Origin: Cymodocea nodosa
Lineage: Eukaryota; Streptophyta; Magnoliopsida; Alismatales; Cymodoceaceae
Assembly (NCBI GenBank): GCA_036874045.1
Contig: CM072341.1
Location: forward strand, 7,948,501-8,012,500
Direction of reading: 5' to 3'
Length of the DNA: 64,000 bases
The notes under the pieces are model-generated. The model was not told the DNA's origin. It did no database searches and was given only the letters and a program-made list of their open reading frames with translations. The stretch's first letter is position 1. Every line of letters begins with the position of its first letter. The translations under genes were made by a program, and so were the position numbers. This document shows positions 59,156-64,000 of the stretch, in pieces.

Positions 59156-59685
59156 AAATTATACACATTCAAGCATAAATCTTCATCCCAATTTCCTATA
59201 GGTCTCCAATAATATAATTTTTCAAGAATAGTCAAATTTTTATCAGAAAATATTAAAGTTGACCCACAATTTACAGTTGGTACTTCATATCTATTAGGTC
59301 TTCCTATATTCCATTCTTCTCTAGTTATAGGATTTCTTATCAAAATATCAAGTAATAGACTTGCATACCTTGGTCTGGTCCTATATATGATTAATCCTTC
59401 ATCCATCCCCATAACATGCTCTATTCCTTCTAATGTATTGGGTGGAATTCTAGTAGTTTCTTCCACCTTCAGATATTCATGGGTAATTGAACTACGATTA
59501 AATGACTTCCATATAAATCCATCTTTAATCTTAGTCATTTTTGCAGCTTGTAATCCCTGAAAATATTTTTCTCTAACACAGTCTTTAATTTCCTTTGATA
59601 CACAACACAGCCTGCACAGATCTTTAGTTGACAAGTTACTCAATACTTCCTTTAGTGCATCCAACAGTAATTACATCAATTCCAT
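59156..59685 (-). pseudogene. F-box gene, N-terminal half (F-box domain)
   Basis: ATG at 59685; an in-frame TAA at 59673-59671 is codon 5. The frame then stays open to the C1b insertion. Residues about 6-45 form an F-box (LLDALKEVLSNLSTKDLC, then RLCCVSKEIKDCV), followed by a segment leading to the FBA-type region (NPITREEWNIGRP). Joining at one copy of AAATT to 32918 keeps the frame, giving 379 codons to the stop at 32309. The F-box binds SKP1 in SCF ubiquitin ligases. The gene lies 187 bp downstream of a gypsy gag stop on the same strand, so it looks like cargo of that element. An independent host gene flanked by chance cannot be fully excluded. Confidence 0.82.
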
Positions 59686-59872
59686 TTGCTGATTCTGTAT
59701 AACACAAATAAAAATTTAGCAGAGACAAAAATTAACATAACTACTACACACCCTCGTGGAGTTAGGGCATAACTCAACAAACTAAGTTCGTTGAGTTAAG
59801 GACTAACTCTACGATACAACTACCTATAAATAAACTTATATATACATATATAGTTACTTCAGTTAAACTGCT
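59686..59872 (-). other. Gag/F-box intergenic segment of G2
   Basis: No gene. AT-rich with an inverted pair of the LTR-type motif (aactcaacgaacttagtttgttgagtt, about 59770-59800). A good plant splice acceptor (tttgtgttatacag) ends at 59695, ten bases before the F-box ATG. Confidence 0.55.
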
Positions 59873-61207
59873 TCATTCAGCTATCCTCCCAGAAGAGGTA
59901 TCAATTTCATTAACAGTTCTATTGACAAGGTTAGATACTGCTTGCATTAGCAATCCTCCAGTAGGTCTAACTTCCATTGATTCCTTCTGTCTAAGTGGTA
60001 TATTTCTATTCTGATTTTGAATTGCAGCATTTCCAAATACAAAATCCAGATGATTGTTTAATTGTTGGATTATCTTTTCTAATTTCTCTATTCTAGATCC
60101 TTGTTCAAGTAATGCTTCATAACTTATATTCTTCTCATTTACATTTTTTCCTCCCTGAAAATTATTGTTTCTCCAAGATAAATTCGAGTGATTTCTCCAA
60201 TTAGGATTATAAAAATTTCAAAAGTTATCTTTCTGGTTTCTAGCATAAATAATATCTAAATCATTAATGTTTGCATTCTTTTCTACTAGCTTTTGATTTA
60301 ATGATAACTCTTCTATTTTCTTTGTTAATTAAGTTAACTTCACTTCAAGCATAGTACTTGAATCTATCTCATGCATTCCTCTTGGCAATATTCTTTTATC
60401 TGCAATAGCTTCAGTCGAGTTTTCCCACTGTGTAGTTCTTTTTGTAAAGTTTTCTAAATAAGCCCATGCTTCTTCACTACATAATTTCAAAAATCCATTT
60501 TGACAAGTAGATTCTAATAAAGATTTCATTGAAACATCTATGCCTTCATAAATTATACCTATTAATTGTGCTTTACTCATTGCATGATGTGGACATTGAG
60601 TCAGTAAATCTTTCAAAATATTTCCAAAATGATTCACCCTGTTGTTGACTACACATTAATATTTCTTTTTTCTTTTTAATTGTTTGATGTGTTGGATAAT
60701 ATTTTTCCAGAAAAACAGAGTAAAATTCAGTCCATGTAGAAATTGAATCAGGCAATAGAGTATATAACCATCTCTTAGCTGTGTTTTTTAAAGCAAAAGG
60801 GATATATCTAAGTTTAATAGCATCTATACTCATGTTCGGCATTTTCATCATTTGACAAACTTCATTAAATTCTCTAAGGAAATAATAGGCATCCTCTCCT
60901 TCTAATCCATGAAAATGTGGCAATTGACTAATATAATTAGATTTCAGTTCAAACCTATCTCCCTCAAAGTTTGGCAATCGAATACATGAAGGTTCATCAA
61001 CTAATTCAGGATACAGAATTTCTCCTAATGGTTTTTCTACTAGAGCAGCCATCTCTACGTTCTCTTTTAAAGAAAGGTTAGCTACACCCCAAAGAATTTC
61101 GTTAAAGTCCAATTCAGAAACTGTTTTAGTACGCCTCTACGTTGAATATTCTTGGATAGGTGTTCTTACTAATTGTTTAGTGCTTAGAGAACGAGTCCAT
61201 GTGCTCA
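59873..61207 (-). pseudogene. Athila-like gypsy Gag (capsid) of G2
   Basis: ATG at 61207. The retrotrans_gag-type core is clear: LPNFEGDRFELKSNYISQLP, YYFLREFNEVC, LRYIPFALKNTAKRWLYTL, FLEKYYPTHQT, then KDLLTQCPHH and EAWAYLENF, and the FYNPNWRNHSNLSW signature typical of Athila/Tat Gag. It ends at a TGA at 59875-59873. Breaks: TAG at codon 24, a frameshift near 60620, TAA at 60329-60327, and a TGA before NFYNPNW (CGA to TGA). No CCHC knuckle is found before the FYNPNW signature, where Athila Gag normally has one. No protease, RT or integrase follows; the F-box gene does. Confidence 0.85.
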
Positions 61208-62145
61208 TAAATAAATAGCAGAAGATTAATTACATACCAGTCTGAAGCTTTCCATTCAATAAATATTTGTTGACAGATGAAGTTGAATCAGCTGCTTCTA
61301 CTTCCAGTTCCCCCAACGCTTTCTCCTTTCTTTTAAAAGTGTTGGTAAGTAAATTACATTTTGCTTTATATATATAATGCACATCCATAAAGTGAATAAA
61401 TCTCGTTGCAAGAACGTGTCTTGCAATGTGCAGCATGGTTCCTATTTTTATGGATACGTTTACCACTATTAATTTCAAATTTTGGTAACCGCTAAGCCGA
61501 CGAAGTTTCGTTCGTGGTTAAAAGAATAACTATTCTACTTAATCCACGAACTAACCTCGTTGAGTTACAGATAACTCAATGGAACAAAGTTGGTTACTGT
61601 TGCTAACTCCATAGACTAACTTCGTTAAGTTGCAGATAACTCAATGAAGTGACCTTATATTATATTACTGACCTTGTGGAGTTTCTTTTAACTCAACGAA
61701 CTTACTTCGTTGAGTTAACACTTAGCAACCTCTAAGTTTACTCCTTGTCAATACCTCTCTGTTTTTTCTCTATTCTGCTGACTAAAATAAAGTTAAATCT
61801 ATGTCATTAATGCATCATTCTAATCAAAATTCATTTAAATTTGAATATTATACAAATATTTAACTTGCAGGTCAATTTATGTTATGTAGAATTTACATTT
61901 TACCTTGCAACATGCAGAAATTTTCAAGCATCTATCCTGTCATTCAGCAAATTGTAAATCTGTTAAACATTCATTCATAATGTTCCACAAATTATATAAC
62001 ATTCAATATAGTCCATTCATTTCACATTCAAAACACACATGAAAAGTATGTTTGAAAATTTATATTCATTCATTTGAATCAATTTACATTAGAATCAAAT
62101 TAGACATTTTTCATACAATTATATACAAGTAGACGAACAATACAA
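61208..62145 (-). other. G2 leader region
   Basis: No convincing gene. Contains tandem/inverted TAACTCAACGA motifs (61540-61730) like the LTR arrays, a TATA-like tatatatataaag near 61370, and a plant-like splice donor ctg|gtatgt at 61238. A frame at 61478-61230 is weakly supported. I find no PBS or LTR between here and the accessory ORF to the right. Confidence 0.5.
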
Positions 62146-64000
62146 TTAGTCTCTATTCCTAAGTTCATCTACTTCCTTCTAGAGTTTTTCTAATTGTTGC
62201 TCTAATTGATTAATTCTCTCTACAGCTCCTGTAATTCTTTTAGAAGGTGTAGCAATCTCTGTAGCTACAAAATTTCTATACTCTTTCACTGAAATGTTTC
62301 TTGATTTGATCCTTTTTGATGCCCATTTAGTGAAATCGATACAATCCACCATCAGTAGTGGAATCAAATCTCCATAAAATAATTTCTTCTTTACTATTCT
62401 CAGCTTGGAGATAAAAACTACAGACCAATTTATTTGAATTCTATTTACAACTACAAACGTGGCTCATTTGACAAATTGACTCAATTCTATGTCATGGCCT
62501 TGTCGTTGATAGACATTCTTAATTAAAATGTTAGCTATCATGTGTGTTTTACCATTTAAATGCTTCAGTCTATTTAATAAAGGCACACTAGGATTGATAG
62601 TCAAACTGTCCTTGATTTCCTGTTCTATCCATTCAATGGCTGTTGTACTTTCCAAAATTTCCCGTCCTTCATTCTTTAATCCAAAAATGTTGTGGAGAAG
62701 CTCTAGTGTTATCTATACATCAGCTTCCTCCACGTTGGAAATTTATTTTCCTTCTTCTTCTCTCAAATTTGCATAAAAATAGGGCACTAGATTCTCATAC
62801 ATTGCATGCCCTCTTTCTTGAGAAATAAACTTCAGTAGACCTTGGAACTCAAATAAATCTTTGATTTCTTACATTCCGTCTCAATTTACTTGTCTACTGT
62901 ATATAATATCATAACCCCTAATCTCTTGGTATTTAATATAAGCTTCCTAACTCCAAAAATGTACTTCATTTAGAACATTTGTTTCAGTCGGGTCAGGAAT
63001 GTGACTTTGTTGTTCCAGAGGGGTTTATTCTTCATCTTCCTCTACCATTTGTTGCACTTGAACATGTTCTACAGATTCCTGAATTTTTGCTTCTGCTTTT
63101 GTCTATGGTAGTGAGCTGGCAGAACTCTCTACTCTGTCTTGAATTCTTTCCATAAATTGCTGAAGAGTTTCTTACTCTTCAATGGAATCTCCAAAGTCAT
63201 TTTTGTCCAAATGACTTTGTTCAGCTTCTTCATTTTCTGTTCTTTCTTCTTCCTCCTGACTACCAATTTACATTGTAACTGTTCTTTCTGATTCACGGGC
63301 AATTCAGTTTCTGCCCTAATTTCTGTTTCTTCTTCTTGTATAGGCTGTAGACTAATTTCAGCCTGTTTTTCTTCTTCTCTTTGCTCTTGCTGCTGCTGCT
63401 CCTACTCCTCCTACTCCTCAGAATCGGATAGTAGGTTTATAAAAATTGGCTCCACAAGCCCTGTTGCTATTGGTACTTCAGATTTAATCTCCTTTTGACA
63501 TTCAGGCACTATCTCTTTTCCTTTCCTTCGTATGATTAATTGTGCCTAGTCTTCCTCTTCTTCTTCTAAGATTAAATCTAAAAACAAAGGCTCTATATGC
63601 CTTTGAGCCATAGGTACTAGCTCTTCCTGTTTAATTTTTTTAATAATAGTTGGTCTTGAAGGACCAGCTTCAGCTTCTTTTGCAGTAAATCTGACAGTAG
63701 TTCTGGCAGTAGTTTCTTGATGCTGTTCCACTTTAATTTTATATTGGGCATGCAATTTTTCTGTAGCCCTCCTATGGCGTAGTGCATCAAACACCAGATG
63801 TGCTTTGGCTACTGCTAAATCTTCTAGTTCTCCTTGGTTCCTTTCAACTTGAACCAGTCCTTGAAATTCTTTTAATTCTTCTTTAGTCGAAGGCCCCAAC
63901 ATTTCTGCTCGTGCCAACGACTTTGGTAGTGGAATAGAAGGTCCTGGTTGCTGTTCCTTAGGAACAGGTCTTTCAGTAGTTGGCTCCTCTTGTTCTTCCT
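62146..64000 (-). pseudogene. Accessory ORF homologous to the C1b post-pol ORF, running off the right edge
   Basis: Open from the window edge to 63546, rich in Glu, Lys and Gln with a probable coiled coil; then an acidic/Gln-rich region with several stops and frame changes; then a domain matching the C1b accessory ORF segment by segment: FEFQGLLKFI, ENLVPYFYANL, FGLKNEG, MIANILIKNVYQRQGHD, NRIQINWSVVF. It ends with a helical tail (RINQLEQQLEKL) and a TAA at 62148-62146. It is as divergent from C1b as a different family would be. It lies upstream of the G2 gag on the same strand. Whether it belongs to G2, as an ORF before gag, or is the 3' end of another element is open. Confidence 0.7.

Noticed and set aside
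61230..61478. 82-residue frame upstream of the G2 gag
   Set aside because: Kept only as leader sequence. It has no recognisable domain and no homologue in the window, and it ends at the putative splice donor; support is too weak for a gene call.
1..64000. Integrated pararetrovirus (caulimovirid) sequence
   Set aside because: All RT domains are in the copia order PR-IN-RT-RH or belong to LTR elements with PBS and PPT; no movement protein or coat protein motif was seen.

Overview
This is nuclear DNA of a flowering plant: AT-rich, intergenic and made almost entirely of nested LTR retrotransposons. The diagnostic signs are tRNA-type primer binding sites (PBS), polypurine tracts (PPT) next to LTRs that start TG and end CA, 5-bp target duplications, Ty1/copia and Ty3/gypsy protein motifs, and a split plant F-box gene. 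I see no tRNA, rRNA, CRISPR or bacterial gene. Nearly every reading frame carries stops or frameshifts. Labels used below: G1 and G2 are Athila-like gypsy elements sharing one LTR family; C1, C2, C3 and C4 are copia families; a/b are individual copies.

Layout. 1-7.2 kb: two G1 elements back to back (G1a minus, G1b plus), with two direct LTR copies between them; G1b is fused to the tail of a copia accessory ORF. 7.2-25.8 kb: a plus-strand nest. A C4 LTR (7235-8367, resuming about 25730-25772) contains C1 copies; C1a (9359-25710) has a solo LTR inside its 5' LTR and C2a (16316-23289) inside its accessory ORF, followed by a deletion that removed the C1a RT/RNase H end and most of the C2a 5' LTR. 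25.8-30.6 kb: three further G1-type LTRs, two of them forming a large inverted repeat. 30.6-61.2 kb: a minus-strand gypsy element, G2, with a capsid-type gag, then an F-box gene where pol should be, then gypsy PPT signals and a G1-type LTR. The F-box gene is cut by C1b (32924-59155, TSD AAATT), which itself carries C3 (41687-47406, TSD CCACA) and C2b (50313-58855, TSD AACAA). 62.1-64 kb: a decayed accessory ORF, homologous to the one downstream of pol in C1b, running off the right edge.

How the parts may work together. C1 and C2 look like SIRE/Maximus-type copia elements; C1 adds a large ORF after pol that resembles the 'putative plant transposon protein' domain. G1 copies begin directly with a CCHC zinc knuckle and lead into protease but have no capsid; G2 has a capsid gag but neither zinc knuckle nor pol, and carries an F-box gene. 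G1 and G2 share the same ~2 kb LTR. This raises the possibility of a bipartite gypsy family in which one partner carries an F-box cargo. Separately, the LTRs of unrelated families (G1, C1b, C2, C4) share arrays of the same short motifs around G-box cores, and copia and gypsy elements here share an accessory ORF and a 3' non-coding block, which points to exchange of modules between superfamilies.
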